Shown: positions 28,175 through 37,460 of the stretch, piece after piece
Numbering within the stretch: position 1 is the stretch's first letter
How the letters are laid out: each line of letters begins with the position of its first letter
Assembly: GCA_050304135.1 (NCBI GenBank)
Contig: JBNLDC010000042.1
Location: forward strand, 32,237 to 96,236
Direction of reading: 5' to 3'
Source: JAFGNB01 sp050304135
Lineage (GTDB): Bacteria; Fibrobacterota; Chitinivibrionia; Chitinivibrionales; Chitinispirillaceae
DNA length: 64,000 bases
The notes under the pieces: model-generated
Seen by the model: the letters and a program-made list of their open reading frames with translations, nothing else
Databases searched by the model: none
Told to the model about the DNA's origin: nothing
Program-made: the position numbers and the translations under genes

Positions 28175-29176
28175 ATGAAACTCCACCCCCTCATAAAATC
28201 CCCCAATTTCCTGATCTACACCATCCTTTTTATCGTAACGCAGATAACCGGTCTTCTGCTGAGTCTGGTGATCTGTTTTATTCTGCAGGATTTCATTGCA
28301 GGATTCGTCAGAATCGCACTGATCAATTCACTGGTACTGGGCCTTGCACTCGTGGGCAGTTGCTCCTTTACCCAGCAGATGCTGTTCCGAATAAAGACAG
28401 CGTTTATCATTGCCATTTCATTTTCTGTGTTGCTCGGGATCGGTATTATAAGTCTCGTGATGCTGCTGCTGCTGGAGCCGACACTTTTTATCTACTACGA
28501 CCGGGGTGCCTTTTCGTTTCTTCTGATTAATTTTTTATTCATTGGTGCGCTTTACACCATAAGTTCCGGACTTATCATTTACCGGGAACTGCTTCTGGGC
28601 AAGGAGAAGACCATCAGCAGCGAACGGGAGTTGCGAAGCCGGATGGAGATGCAGCTGCTCTCATCAAAAGTCAACCCTCACTTTCTGTTCAATACGCTCA
28701 ATATGATTCTCAATCTTCTCAAGCAACCCGACAAGGCCGAAATGGTGCTGCTGAACCTGTCGGATCTTCTTCGGGGTAATCTGGAACAATCGGAAAAAGC
28801 AAGTATTCCCATTTCTCAGGAAATTGACAACGTCCGGAAATATCTTGAAATCCAGAAGCTGCGGTTCGGTGAAAAGCTCGAATTTACCATTACCGGCAGT
28901 AACGATTTTCCTGTTCCACCGCTTATCATCCAGCCACTGGTTGAAAACTGCATTAAGCATAACATGCAGCAGGTGGTACATCTGTCGGTTACAGTGTCTT
29001 TTTTTCGGGAAAATAATCGCGCAACGGTAACCGTGACCGACTCAGAAGCGAAGATGCATCCTGCAATGGTCGACCGTGGTCAGGGGTTATCCATAACTAA
29101 AAAGAGGGTTGAGAACGGCAACGGTTCGTTTACCATCAAAAACGGAGGAGTGGTACTATCGTTTCCCCTGAAATAA
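28175..29176 (+). CDS. LytS-type membrane sensor histidine kinase
   Basis: 333 aa. About five hydrophobic helices occupy residues ~10-150, followed by a short coiled coil. The His_kinase domain has SSKVNPHFLFNTLNMIL with the phosphoacceptor His, and the ATPase part has PPLIIQPLVENCIKHN (N box) and GQGLSITKKRVE (G box). The G1 aspartate region is short (VTDSEAKM), so ATP binding may be atypical. It lacks a recognised extracellular sensor domain, so the membrane part is the likely sensor. It is paired with the LytTR regulator that follows with a 4-nt or longer overlap. Confidence 0.85.
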   Translation: MKLHPLIKSPNFLIYTILFIVTQITGLLLSLVICFILQDFIAGFVRIALINSLVLGLALVGSCSFTQQMLFRIKTAFIIAISFSVLLGIGIISLVMLLLLEPTLFIYYDRGAFSFLLINFLFIGALYTISSGLIIYRELLLGKEKTISSERELRSRMEMQLLSSKVNPHFLFNTLNMILNLLKQPDKAEMVLLNLSDLLRGNLEQSEKASIPISQEIDNVRKYLEIQKLRFGEKLEFTITGSNDFPVPPLIIQPLVENCIKHNMQQVVHLSVTVSFFRENNRATVTVTDSEAKMHPAMVDRGQGLSITKKRVENGNGSFTIKNGGVVLSFPLK

Positions 29177-29898
29177 CTGCACTGATTGCCGACGATGAAA
29201 TCCACGCCCGTGAACGGTTCCGTGACCTCCTCGCCCGGTTCGACCAGTTTGCTATCGTCGGTGAAGCGGCTGATGGTAACGAGGCGCTCGGTTGCATGGT
29301 GACACTTAAACCGCAGGTGGCGTTTCTGGATATCAATATGCCGGGGGTACCGGTGTTTCAATCGATTCCTTCGCTTGCTGAACCGCCGCTGATCGTGTTC
29401 CAGACCGCTTACTCTGAACATGCCGCCACGGCATTCGACATCAATGCGCTTGACTACCTGATCAAACCGGTCCGGTTCGAACGGCTCGAGAAAACGGTCC
29501 GGAAAATCAAGGAACGGCTCGGTTCTGTTGCGGTTCCTGCCGGGGCAGATGGGGACGGTTCATCGAACGCTGCACGGCAGCTATCCGTCTCGGTCAACGG
29601 GGTGACCAGAGTGGTGCCGACCCGGGATATCGTCAGGATCTCCTTCGAGAACGGTTTCTGTTATCTCCACACGGAGTCCGAAAAAATCATTTCCGATAAA
29701 TTCCTCAATCACTACGAAGAGAAACTGCAGGGGAAGCGTTTTTTTCGTGCAAGCCGTACGGATATCATTAATCTTCAGTATCTTGCGTCGATCCGTAAAC
29801 TGCTGCCCGGTATGTACACGATTGAGCTTTCCAACGGTATGCAGGTGGAACTCTCTCGACGGCGGGCGCAGGCGCTCAGAGAAATTATTGATTTTTAA
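29173..29898 (+). CDS. LytTR-family response regulator with non-canonical start
   Basis: The frame from 29173 reads TALIADDEIHARERFRDLL after the first codon, then VAFLDINMPG with the phospho-accepting Asp, YLIKPV with the conserved Lys, and a C-terminal LytTR DNA-binding domain (residues ~140-240, FFRASRTDIINLQYLASI). No ATG, GTG or TTG exists in this frame between the upstream stop (29110) and 29296, which lies after the receiver's acidic pocket. ATA at 29173-29175 overlaps the kinase TAA exactly as an ATGA overlap would. ATC at 29158 lies 7 nt after a strong GGAGGAG (29144-29150). Either could be the start, or the reference has a base error. It regulates the partner kinase's target genes, which are unknown. 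Confidence 0.8.
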   Translation: MTALIADDEIHARERFRDLLARFDQFAIVGEAADGNEALGCMVTLKPQVAFLDINMPGVPVFQSIPSLAEPPLIVFQTAYSEHAATAFDINALDYLIKPVRFERLEKTVRKIKERLGSVAVPAGADGDGSSNAARQLSVSVNGVTRVVPTRDIVRISFENGFCYLHTESEKIISDKFLNHYEEKLQGKRFFRASRTDIINLQYLASIRKLLPGMYTIELSNGMQVELSRRRAQALREIIDF

Positions 29899-29994
29899 GG
29901 TTTACACTATGAAACTGTGAGTGTTGAAAAAAAATGCCGGGAAATAGCAGTTTTTGTAAAGTGTAAAAGTGAGGTATGCCGGGTTGTCTCAAAC

Positions 29995-30420
29995 TCAAGT
30001 TTCGGTGGCGGAATCCATTGTAGTTTCATACCAGCCGTTGACGGCCCTTATCAGTGAGTCGACGCCATCCTTTTTAGAAACACACTGAAATATGTTTCTA
30101 CCCCTACCGCATAAGATTTCGATTTGTTTCAGGGTCTCGTCGACTGACGATATTCCTATCATACCGGAAAAAACAATAACCGGGATCGAGCACCACGTAT
30201 CTTCCCAAATGTGGGACATAATACTTGCACCTTCAAGTTTCTCTTCCTGAGTAAGGCTAAGGTCAAGAACGATACAGTCGGCAAATGGAGCACGGGAGGC
30301 GCCCAGGCCGGGATGAGCTGCAGAAAATACGGTGTACCCTTCTTCTTCGAGAAGTTCGGTCAACAGGTTCAACATGTACGGTTCATCCTCTATTACCAAT
30401 ACCTTCTTGTCTTTTCTCAT
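29995..30420 (-). CDS. Stand-alone receiver-domain response regulator
   Basis: 141 aa with one receiver domain and no output domain. KVLVIEDEPYMLNLL has the acidic pocket, CIVLDLSLTQEEKLEG the phospho-accepting Asp, VIVFSGM the switch Ser, and CVSKKDGV the conserved Lys. The loop after the Asp is longer than usual and lacks the MPxMDG sequence. It may act as a phosphate sink or signal by protein contacts. It lies about 480 bp downstream of the cheY end of the chemosensory operon on the same strand, but that gap makes it a separate unit. The ATG is the start of the family-typical region. Confidence 0.8.
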   Translation of the reverse strand: MRKDKKVLVIEDEPYMLNLLTELLEEEGYTVFSAAHPGLGASRAPFADCIVLDLSLTQEEKLEGASIMSHIWEDTWCSIPVIVFSGMIGISSVDETLKQIEILCGRGRNIFQCVSKKDGVDSLIRAVNGWYETTMDSATET

Positions 30421-30896
30421 ATGTCAGATCTCTTTTCCAACAACTGGAGTTGAAGATAAGTGTTTTTATAAATTTGATCGTTTGAGGAAAAGTCGGTTTG
30501 CCGGACTCCGGCAATAATTCCCTGAATGTAAATGATAGTATTACGTCTTGTCTGAAATCAATTACTTTCTGGGAAAACTACACGTTTTGCAGCATTGTCT
30601 TCAAGACCACAGGGTTTGATTGTATGTTGATGGAAGATCGTTCCTGTTTGTCACGGAGAGAGCTGTTCGTTATTGATTAGAAAAAAATGATCATCGGAAT
30701 AATTTTATGGTAACAGAAAAATCGGTTGAAAACAGGTGAAAAGGCGTTTGGTTGCGGTGATACACATTCTTGCAGCAATAGCCAATTGATTACATGCAAT
30801 GAAGTATGCATTCCACGGGATGTGAACGCATTCACCTAGATGGCTCTTGACGGAAAGATCTGCTGATTGGTCGTGTATCGGGGAACCGGGGCACAC
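30421..30896. other. Gene-free stretch between receiver gene and cheY
   Basis: 476 bp, AT-rich, with no credible gene, tRNA or strong hairpin seen. It must contain the end of the chemosensory transcript and the promoter of the receiver gene at 30420, but neither could be placed. Confidence 0.35.
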
Positions 30897-31271
30897 TTAA
30901 AATCCCATCCCCAGACACTCGCTGATTTTCGCAACCAGCATCTCCTGGGAAAAAGGTTTGGAAACGTAGGTCTTCGCACCGCATTTGATCGCTTCGATCA
31001 TTTTTATCCGTTCGGTTTCGGTGGTGACCATGGTGACCGGAATCTCTTTAAAACGGTCATCACCTTTGATCGTTTTAAGAAAGGTTATACCGTCCATTTC
31101 CGGCATGTTCCAGTCGAGAAGAATCATTACGACGTCCTTTGCATGCTGCTCCAGCACCATAAGTCCCTCTACTCCGTTTTCCGCTTCGAGCACCTCATAT
31201 CCGAGCAGCTCGACCGTCATGCCGATCATGTGTCTGACTGATTTTGAATCGTCAACGGTAAGAATCTTCAC
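30897..31271 (-). CDS. cheY: CheY-like response regulator
   Basis: 124 aa from GTG 31271, with AAGGAG 6 nt upstream. The frame extends to 31307, but those residues lie before the ribosome site. The sequence is a typical CheY: KILTVDDSKSVRHMI (acidic pocket), ILLDWNMPEMDGI (phospho-accepting Asp), VTMVTTE (switch Thr) and YVSKPFSQEML (Lys). It would carry the CheA phosphate to a motor or other effector. It is the last gene of the operon that starts at 37786, and 10 bp separate it from cheR. Confidence 0.88.
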   Translation of the reverse strand: MKILTVDDSKSVRHMIGMTVELLGYEVLEAENGVEGLMVLEQHAKDVVMILLDWNMPEMDGITFLKTIKGDDRFKEIPVTMVTTETERIKMIEAIKCGAKTYVSKPFSQEMLVAKISECLGMGF

Positions 31272-31281
31272 TGTCGACTCC

Positions 31282-32103
31282 TTACTTGACCTGATAGTAA
31301 ATTCCATGGCTGCCTTTCACCATGGAATATTCATTGCTGTAAGTTGAAAGTGATTCGGAAGCACCGATGAACAGGTACCCCGACGGACGCAGCAGCGCGG
31401 CAAGCCGGATGAAAATGTCACGCTTGAACGCTTCCGAAAAGTAGATGAGCACGTTCCTGCAGAATACGATGTCGCATTTTCCAATGGAGACGAAGCTCTC
31501 CTGCAGGTTCATCTTTTTAAGGGTTACCATCTGTTTGACTTTATCGGCAAGCGCCCAGACCCGCCCTTCGGACTTGAAGTACCGGTCCCGCATTTCCGGT
31601 GAAAGCCCCCGGTTGATCGCAATCGCATCGTAGCGTGCCAGCTTTGCCATAAAAAGTGCCGTCGAGGAGATGTCGGTGGCGATGATTTCCACCTGCTCTG
31701 GGCGGATGCCATATTCAAGAACAGTGATTGCGATGGAATACGGTTCCTGCCCGGTGGAGCAGGCCGACGACCAGATACGCAGCTTCACACGTTTTCCCGA
31801 GCGAAGCTCCGATACGTACATGGCGAGCAGATCCCTGAGAGAGTTGTACGGGCCACTGTCACGGAACCAGAGTGTCTCGTTGGTGGTCATCGCATCGATG
31901 ATTTTATCGCGCAGCGCATTGGTAGCATCCGATGATGCCTTGCGGTAGAGTGCATTGTAGTTGTCGCACCCGTTTTCAATCATGAGCGTGTTGAGACGGC
32001 TCTCAATCAGATACATTTTATTCCGGTCAAGACTGATACCGCAATGCTTTTCTATATAATCACGCAGCAGTTGAAATTCCTGATCGGTGATGACGCTTCC
32101 CAT
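31282..32103 (-). CDS. cheR: Chemoreceptor glutamate methyltransferase CheR
   Basis: 273 aa. The N-terminal helical domain (FQLLRDYIEKHCGISL) is followed by a SAM-methyltransferase domain: TTNETLWFRD, WSSACSTGQEPYSIAI (SAM loop), IIATDISSTALFMAKLARY, CDIVFCRNVLIYF and LFIGASESL. CheR adds methyl groups from SAM to Glu residues of chemoreceptors. ATG 32103 overlaps the stop of the previous gene (TGATG). No receptor gene is in the window, so its substrate must be encoded elsewhere. Confidence 0.93.
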   Translation of the reverse strand: MGSVITDQEFQLLRDYIEKHCGISLDRNKMYLIESRLNTLMIENGCDNYNALYRKASSDATNALRDKIIDAMTTNETLWFRDSGPYNSLRDLLAMYVSELRSGKRVKLRIWSSACSTGQEPYSIAITVLEYGIRPEQVEIIATDISSTALFMAKLARYDAIAINRGLSPEMRDRYFKSEGRVWALADKVKQMVTLKKMNLQESFVSIGKCDIVFCRNVLIYFSEAFKRDIFIRLAALLRPSGYLFIGASESLSTYSNEYSMVKGSHGIYYQVK

Positions 32104-32678
32104 CAATACCTGCCTTTATACTGGGAGATTTCATTGCGGATGGATTCAATTTTGGCAATATTACTGGTGTCGGATTCAATAATTGCGATTACCCGTGACT
32201 GACACTGTTTCATATTGTCAATAAACGTTTCAAGCGCTGAAATCTGACTTCCGGCATCGTTTTCCATCACTTCCTTGGCAAAACGGTAGTCTTCCGCTTC
32301 GCGGTTGCGTAGACGGTACTCTACCAGGTTGTACACTTTCTCGCGCAACAGATCGAGGTGAAACGGTTTTTCTATGAAGTCTCGTGCCCCTGCTTTCATT
32401 GCCTTTACCGCATCGGCTATTGATGCATGGCCGGTAATCATCAGCACTTCGGTGGCAGGGTGGACCGGTTTGATTTTTTCAAGAACCTCGATCCCCGTTA
32501 TGTCCGGGAGTACATTGTCAAGAAGTATCAGATCAACGGGGGTCCTGCTTACAATGGCAATGGCGTCGTTGCCGTTGGCTGCTGAGAGATATTCGTACTC
32601 CGGCAATTCGATTTTGGCGAGGGACCGTTCAAACAGCTGAAGAATAACCGGATCGTCATCCACGCAAAGTATCCGCAT
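32103..32678 (-). CDS. Response regulator with helical C-terminal extension
   Basis: 191 aa from ATG 32678, with AAGGGG at proper spacing. The frame runs further upstream, but there it overlaps cheB. The receiver domain has MRILCVDDDPVILQLFE, LILLDNVLPDITG (phospho-accepting Asp), VLMITGHAS and FIEKPFHLDLL. The C-terminal ~60 residues are helical (AEDYRFAKEVMENDAGSQIS and onward) and match no known output domain. It lies between cheB and cheR in the operon. It may adapt the array or act as an additional CheA target. Confidence 0.82.
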   Translation of the reverse strand: MRILCVDDDPVILQLFERSLAKIELPEYEYLSAANGNDAIAIVSRTPVDLILLDNVLPDITGIEVLEKIKPVHPATEVLMITGHASIADAVKAMKAGARDFIEKPFHLDLLREKVYNLVEYRLRNREAEDYRFAKEVMENDAGSQISALETFIDNMKQCQSRVIAIIESDTSNIAKIESIRNEISQYKGRY

Positions 32679-32688
32679 GACGTACCCC

Positions 32689-33792
32689 TTATCGTCTGGT
32701 TCTGGTGATGATGGTTTCGGCGATTTTATCAAGCGGGAGGGACAGGTCGGAGAGTCCCGCTTCATCCACCGCCCGTGGCATACCGTATACCACGCAGGTC
32801 GGTTCACTCTGGGTAATGCTGAAACAGCCGGTTCGTTTGCAGGCACGTACACCGGCACAGCCGTCGCTTCCCATACCGGTAAGAATAACTGAAAGTATTC
32901 CGCTGTCGCCATAGGTGGCGGCTACCGATCGGAAAAGAACGTCAACTGCAGGTCGACAGGAGTTTTCTGGTGGACCGTCATTAAGACGGATCACCACACT
33001 GTCTTCCTCTTTTCGTACGACCATATGGCGTCCGCCGGGAGCGATATATACCGTACCGGCGGAAACGATGTCTCCCTCGGCGGCTTCAATGATTTTAAGC
33101 GGTGATTTTTTACCGAGACTGTCGGCAAGTGATTTCGTGAAGAGCGGTGGCATGTGTTGTACCAGTACCACCGGAACCGGAAGATTTCCCGGCAGCAGCG
33201 GTAGTAGTTTTGTCAATGCCTCCGGACCTCCGGTGGAAACCCCTATCGCGACAACCGAGTATTTGTGCGGAATTGAACCGGTTCTGACATGTGGTACCGG
33301 CGGCCGGGAAACTATCGGTGGTACCGGTGCCGAAGTGGTGTCACCGGATCGGGTGCCCGGTGCGGCCGCCGTGTCGGGGTGCAACTGCGTCCGCAGCGTG
33401 ATGAGGCGGACTACCGGTTTGAGATCGCTAATGAGCTGGTGAAAATTGACTTCAGGATTCGTCCCGTCCGGTTTTCGGATAAAGTCTATTGCTCCAAGCT
33501 GCAGTGCCTGAATGGTGGTCTCGGCACCCCGGGAACTTATACCGCTAACCATAACGACAAAGGTGTTTGGATGGGAGGCTTTTATCTGCCGGAGTGTTTC
33601 AACGCCGTCCATGTCGGGCATATGAATGTCAAGAAGTACAAGCTTTACTGGGGTCTGCGCCATTTTCCGCAACGCCAGCGACCCGCTCGGAGCGGTACCG
33701 ATTACCGACAACTCCGAAAACGTTGCTGCAGCTTCGGAGAGGATTTTCCGGTAAGTTATCGTATCATCAACAATCAGGGTGGTAATCGGCAT
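32689..33792 (-). CDS. cheB: Chemotaxis methylesterase/deamidase CheB
   Basis: 367 aa. The N-terminal receiver domain has TLIVDDTITYRKIL and VLLDIHMPDMDG. After a Pro/Thr-rich linker (~135-165) comes the esterase domain: VVAIGVSTGGPEALTKLL with the catalytic Ser, VLVQHMPPLFT with the catalytic His, and ILTGMGSDGCAG with the Asp. CheB removes receptor methyl groups when phosphorylated by CheA. ATG 33792 follows directly after the stop of a short bacteriohemerythrin remnant. The next gene starts 10 bp after its stop. Confidence 0.95.
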   Translation of the reverse strand: MPITTLIVDDTITYRKILSEAAATFSELSVIGTAPSGSLALRKMAQTPVKLVLLDIHMPDMDGVETLRQIKASHPNTFVVMVSGISSRGAETTIQALQLGAIDFIRKPDGTNPEVNFHQLISDLKPVVRLITLRTQLHPDTAAAPGTRSGDTTSAPVPPIVSRPPVPHVRTGSIPHKYSVVAIGVSTGGPEALTKLLPLLPGNLPVPVVLVQHMPPLFTKSLADSLGKKSPLKIIEAAEGDIVSAGTVYIAPGGRHMVVRKEEDSVVIRLNDGPPENSCRPAVDVLFRSVAATYGDSGILSVILTGMGSDGCAGVRACKRTGCFSITQSEPTCVVYGMPRAVDEAGLSDLSLPLDKIAETIITRTRR

Positions 33793-33894
33793 TTATTGGA
33801 TACCCTGTTCCTTGAATGTCGCGGTATATTTTTTATCGGTGCCGAGAATATGATTGGTTATCCATTCAATAAGCGCCATATAGATATTTTCCAG
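33793..33894 (-). pseudogene. C-terminal remnant of a bacteriohemerythrin
   Basis: A 33-codon open stretch on the minus strand ends directly at the cheB start (TAA then ATG). It reads LENIYMALIEWITNHILGTD and then KKYTATFKEQGIQ. NHIxxxDKKY is the last iron-ligand helix of bacteriohemerythrins (His and Asp ligands). The rest of the domain is missing. From the ATG at 33879 only 28 residues remain, too short to bind iron. Hemerythrin genes are commonly found beside chemotaxis genes, so a full copy may once have been here. Confidence 0.5.
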
Positions 33895-33968
33895 CTAAGG
33901 TGAACCGTTATCGGGAACAGCACCGTCGGAAGCAGGTTCAGTAGCTGCCGGCCGGTACCATGTTTTAT

Positions 33969-34448
33969 TTATTTACCCTCTTTGAGTATTTCGCTTGTTT
34001 TGAGAATGATCAGGAGCCGGTCCTCCATTTTCAGAACACCCAACATAAACCGTCCGTCAATATCTCCGATGTTCGCCGGAGGAGACTCTATCTCCCGTGT
34101 GTTGGCGGATACCATATCGCTGATGGAATCTACCAGAAGCCCAACGATGTCGTTGACCGTTTCTCCGGCCAATTGGGAAGCATCCTCGCGGTCTTCCACT
34201 TCACGGGTTGTTTTCAGTACGAGACAGCATGAAGCATCCGTGATTTTCCGTTGCGGCATTCCGAGCCGGACCGCCGGATCAATGATCGTCACGATCTGAC
34301 CGCGGAGATTCATAAGTCCGCGGATATACTCGGGTGCAAGGTCTACCGGGGTGAAACTGGTATTTGGATTGATCTCCCGGATAAGAAGTACATTAATACC
34401 GAAAAGATGTTCTCCGATGGTGAATGTAGCTAATTGCTGCGTAGCCAT
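33969..34448 (-). CDS. cheW: Chemotaxis coupling protein CheW
   Basis: 159 aa, one CheW domain: LATFTIGEHLFGINVLLIREI, PEYIRGLMNLRGQIVTIIDPAVRLG and VGLLVDSISDMV are the standard blocks. CheW links chemoreceptors to CheA in the array. AAGGAAAGG precedes the ATG. The protein lies between cheA and the hemerythrin remnant. A ~90-bp gap follows cheA. Confidence 0.93.
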   Translation of the reverse strand: MATQQLATFTIGEHLFGINVLLIREINPNTSFTPVDLAPEYIRGLMNLRGQIVTIIDPAVRLGMPQRKITDASCCLVLKTTREVEDREDASQLAGETVNDIVGLLVDSISDMVSANTREIESPPANIGDIDGRFMLGVLKMEDRLLIILKTSEILKEGK

Positions 34449-34541
34449 GTTAACGCCTTTCCTTACGGTTGGGGCGGGAAAAAGCAGTGTCGGATATCAA
34501 TTGACCGGGAGTGCCGGCGGCAGGAATGCTGGTCGGTTGCA

Positions 34542-37460
34542 TCAGGCCGCCGCCCCTTCGAGGAGTTCCGGTAAATTGAGTATGATCGTCATACGCTTGT
34601 TGAGAATGGTTGATCCGGCGATATTTCTTCCCTCCATGGAGCCGGCCACGAAGGTCAGTTCCGTCCGGATAACATCATGAACATTTTCGATCGCGATACC
34701 GACCGGATTCTTATCAGTTTTAGGTACAATGATAAATTGATGCTGTTTGACAGCTTGCGGCGGAGAGATCGGCAGGTGGTTCTGCAGCCGGATGAGCGGC
34801 AGGCTACTGTTTTCGTAACGGACGAACTCGCGGTTACCCACGTGTTCAATCCGTTCGCAATCGATTTTTTCGATACGGGCAACCCGCAGCAGCTCAACAC
34901 CAAGGCGCTCCTCGGATCCATTGTCGAACAGAAGTATATCCTGCAGAACCTTGCTCTGTTCACGTTCAAACTTTTCACGTTCCTCGTTATTGGCGTTATC
35001 GAGTTCACTGAACTTGAGATGGCCCAGGCGGGCAATACCATTCGTGTCGAGGATCATCGTGACCGCACCGTCGCCCAGGATGGTAGTACCCGCATAAGCA
35101 CCGCACGATTTTATATAGGCACTGAGCGGTTTCACCACGATCTCCTCAGAGTCATAAACTTCGTCAACCACCAGACCGAACAGATTCTCTCCAGCGTGCA
35201 TCACGACTATTTTAACGGCGTTATGAACATTTTTGCGACGGTCGCCACCCCTACGGCGCTCATCCCACTGTTTCTGCGTCATCGCTTCGGAATCGGACTT
35301 CTGTTCTTCGGGAGGTGGCGGTGGGGCTGCAGGTTCCTTGCCGTTGTCTCCTTTGGGAATTCCCCGGCGGTCCGACCAGCGTGCCCTGCGATCGGGGAGT
35401 CGTTCCCCTGTCTGAGGGTGTACGAACGTCGGCGGCAGATCGAGAATTTCAGCCAGTCTGACCAGTGGAAGCAGATTGCCGCGCAGGCGGTAGACTTCCG
35501 ACTGACCCACCCGTTCAATCAGTTTCGTGATATCCTTGGAACGGACACGAACCAGTTCTTCAATACCAACCTGTGGTACGGCGAATCGACGACCTTCAGA
35601 GGCGACCACCAGCGAAGAGATAATCGCAAGGGTGAGGGGCAACTGCATGGTGATGGTGGTACCGGTTCCATAGACGGACTGTATATCAATAACGCCGCCA
35701 AGACGTTCAATATTCGTCTTTACCACATCCATTCCCACACCTCGTCCGGAAACATCGCTGACTTTTTCGGCTGTCGAAAACCCGGGCATGAGGATAAACC
35801 GGTTGATTTCGGAGTCACTCATCTGCTGTGCCGCTTCGGCGGTAACAAGACCGCGCTCGATCGCCCTGTTTCGCACCCGTTCGGTATTGATGCCGCCGCC
35901 GTTGTCTTCGATCTGTATATTGACCTTACCGCTTTCGTGATACGCTTTGAGGACCACTTGTCCTCCCGGAGGTTTCCCCGCCGCCTGGCGTTTGGCGGGA
36001 AGTTCAATACCGTGGTCAACGGAGTTGCGAATCAGATGCGTCAATGGATCAGAGAGCAGTTCGATAATTGATTTGTCAAGCTCAACCTCCTGGCCGATGA
36101 CGCTCAGCTGCACTTCCTTTTCGCATTTTTTCGCGAGATCCCGGACGATCCGGGGGAATTTGCTGAACAGTACCGAAATCGGCTGCAACCGGGTCTGCAT
36201 GGTACTTTCCTGAAGCATACTGGTCACACGGTCGACATTCTGTATAATGGCATGTACGCCCGAGAGTTCGGTTATTTTGAAATTGAGCGACTGTCTGAAG
36301 AGGTCGATAAGGCGCTGGGATTCGGCTTTGATCCGTTGTGGTCCGTTGGCGGGATCACGTGCGACCGCTTCGGCGGTCTGTTCATAGGATTGCTCGATCT
36401 GTCGTTCCACTTCGCTGAAAATGGCGTCGGAGTCAAGTGATTCCCGGATAGTGCGGTTTACCCGCTGCAGGAGCTGGTTGCGGCTGAGTACAAGTTCCCC
36501 CGCAAGATTCATCAGTTTATTAAGCAGGCTTACTTTTACCCTGAGAGCATCTTCAATCCGTGATTCTGTTTTTGTCGCTGTTGCGGCACCTGTTTTTTTC
36601 GCGGCTCCGTTTCCCGGTGTTGCTGCGGTCTGCGCCTGAGTGTTGCGCTGTTCCTTCTGCAGCTGGTTACGTATTTTCGCCGTGTCGAGATGATAAATCT
36701 GCTCGCTTGGAATTCCGGTGGCGGTACTGATGAGATCCGGTTCCAGCACCGATGCCAGTATTGCCGAGTAGGTAAGCTCGGTACCGGTAGATCCCGCGAG
36801 TTCGGTGATTGTGTCAAAGTCGAGCACGATGTCGAGCACCATGCCGATCTTATCCCATTCGTTAAAAAGATTGATCGGGGTGAGGTCGTTTGCCTCGAGA
36901 TCGGTATGGGATCGCAGGATAATCTGGTAGAGCAGCTGACCGTTTTTTACCGAATCGACAATCTGTGAGTCGGAAAGATCCGGATGTTTCTCGCGGATGT
37001 TGCGGTCAAGCTCCAGTTGCGGTTTTTCAGGCCGCTTTGGTTCCGATGGGGAAGATGCCGGCGTGGCGGCAGACGCATCATCAATGAATGGCGCCAGTTT
37101 CGCCAGTTCGTCGTCGATTGAAGTCTGGTCGGCGTTGTCGACATCGTCAAGGAGCAGGCGCAGTTTGTCGATACCGGTAAAGAGCGCGTCGGTCAGTTCC
37201 GAGGAGACTGCAAGCGTTTTATTACGCACCCGCGAGAGAGAATTTTCCATGGAATGGGCGAGCGTGGTGATCCGCTCGATACCGAAAAATCCGAAGCCAC
37301 CCTTGATGCTGTGCACCGCTCTGAAAACACGGTTGATCAGTTCGTCGGAAACATCGGCTCCGCGCTGTTCAAGTTCCAGAAGGTCGGGTTCGACGGATGC
37401 GAGGTGTTCCCTTGATTCAACGATCAGCTCATTGAGCATTTCCTTGTCGTACAAACTCAT
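34542..37460 (-). CDS. cheA: Chemotaxis histidine kinase CheA with extended CheW-like C-terminus
   Basis: 972 aa, longer than typical (650-750). The order is an HPt domain with FRAVHSIKGGFGFFG (His-50 is the phosphorylation site), a linker with an additional region (~155-275), the dimerisation helices (LMNLAGELVLSRNQLLQ), and an HATPase with LIRNSVDHGIE (N box), IEDNGGGIN (G1) and GRGVGMDVVKTNIERLGG (G2). CheW-like sequences cover the end, interrupted by a basic/proline-rich insert (PAAPPPPPEEQKSD, RRRGGDRRK). The last ~150 residues look like a second CheW-like domain. The ATG overlaps the STAS gene stop by 4 nt. The tandem CheW-like end may give different array contacts. Confidence 0.93.
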   Translation of the reverse strand: MSLYDKEMLNELIVESREHLASVEPDLLELEQRGADVSDELINRVFRAVHSIKGGFGFFGIERITTLAHSMENSLSRVRNKTLAVSSELTDALFTGIDKLRLLLDDVDNADQTSIDDELAKLAPFIDDASAATPASSPSEPKRPEKPQLELDRNIREKHPDLSDSQIVDSVKNGQLLYQIILRSHTDLEANDLTPINLFNEWDKIGMVLDIVLDFDTITELAGSTGTELTYSAILASVLEPDLISTATGIPSEQIYHLDTAKIRNQLQKEQRNTQAQTAATPGNGAAKKTGAATATKTESRIEDALRVKVSLLNKLMNLAGELVLSRNQLLQRVNRTIRESLDSDAIFSEVERQIEQSYEQTAEAVARDPANGPQRIKAESQRLIDLFRQSLNFKITELSGVHAIIQNVDRVTSMLQESTMQTRLQPISVLFSKFPRIVRDLAKKCEKEVQLSVIGQEVELDKSIIELLSDPLTHLIRNSVDHGIELPAKRQAAGKPPGGQVVLKAYHESGKVNIQIEDNGGGINTERVRNRAIERGLVTAEAAQQMSDSEINRFILMPGFSTAEKVSDVSGRGVGMDVVKTNIERLGGVIDIQSVYGTGTTITMQLPLTLAIISSLVVASEGRRFAVPQVGIEELVRVRSKDITKLIERVGQSEVYRLRGNLLPLVRLAEILDLPPTFVHPQTGERLPDRRARWSDRRGIPKGDNGKEPAAPPPPPEEQKSDSEAMTQKQWDERRRGGDRRKNVHNAVKIVVMHAGENLFGLVVDEVYDSEEIVVKPLSAYIKSCGAYAGTTILGDGAVTMILDTNGIARLGHLKFSELDNANNEEREKFEREQSKVLQDILLFDNGSEERLGVELLRVARIEKIDCERIEHVGNREFVRYENSSLPLIRLQNHLPISPPQAVKQHQFIIVPKTDKNPVGIAIENVHDVIRTELTFVAGSMEGRNIAGSTILNKRMTIILNLPELLEGAAA

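Noticed and set aside
34677..36071. 464-residue open frame on the + strand
   Set aside because: It lies wholly antisense to cheA, has no ribosome site or known domain, and is His/Arg-rich in the way expected of a shadow of cheA.
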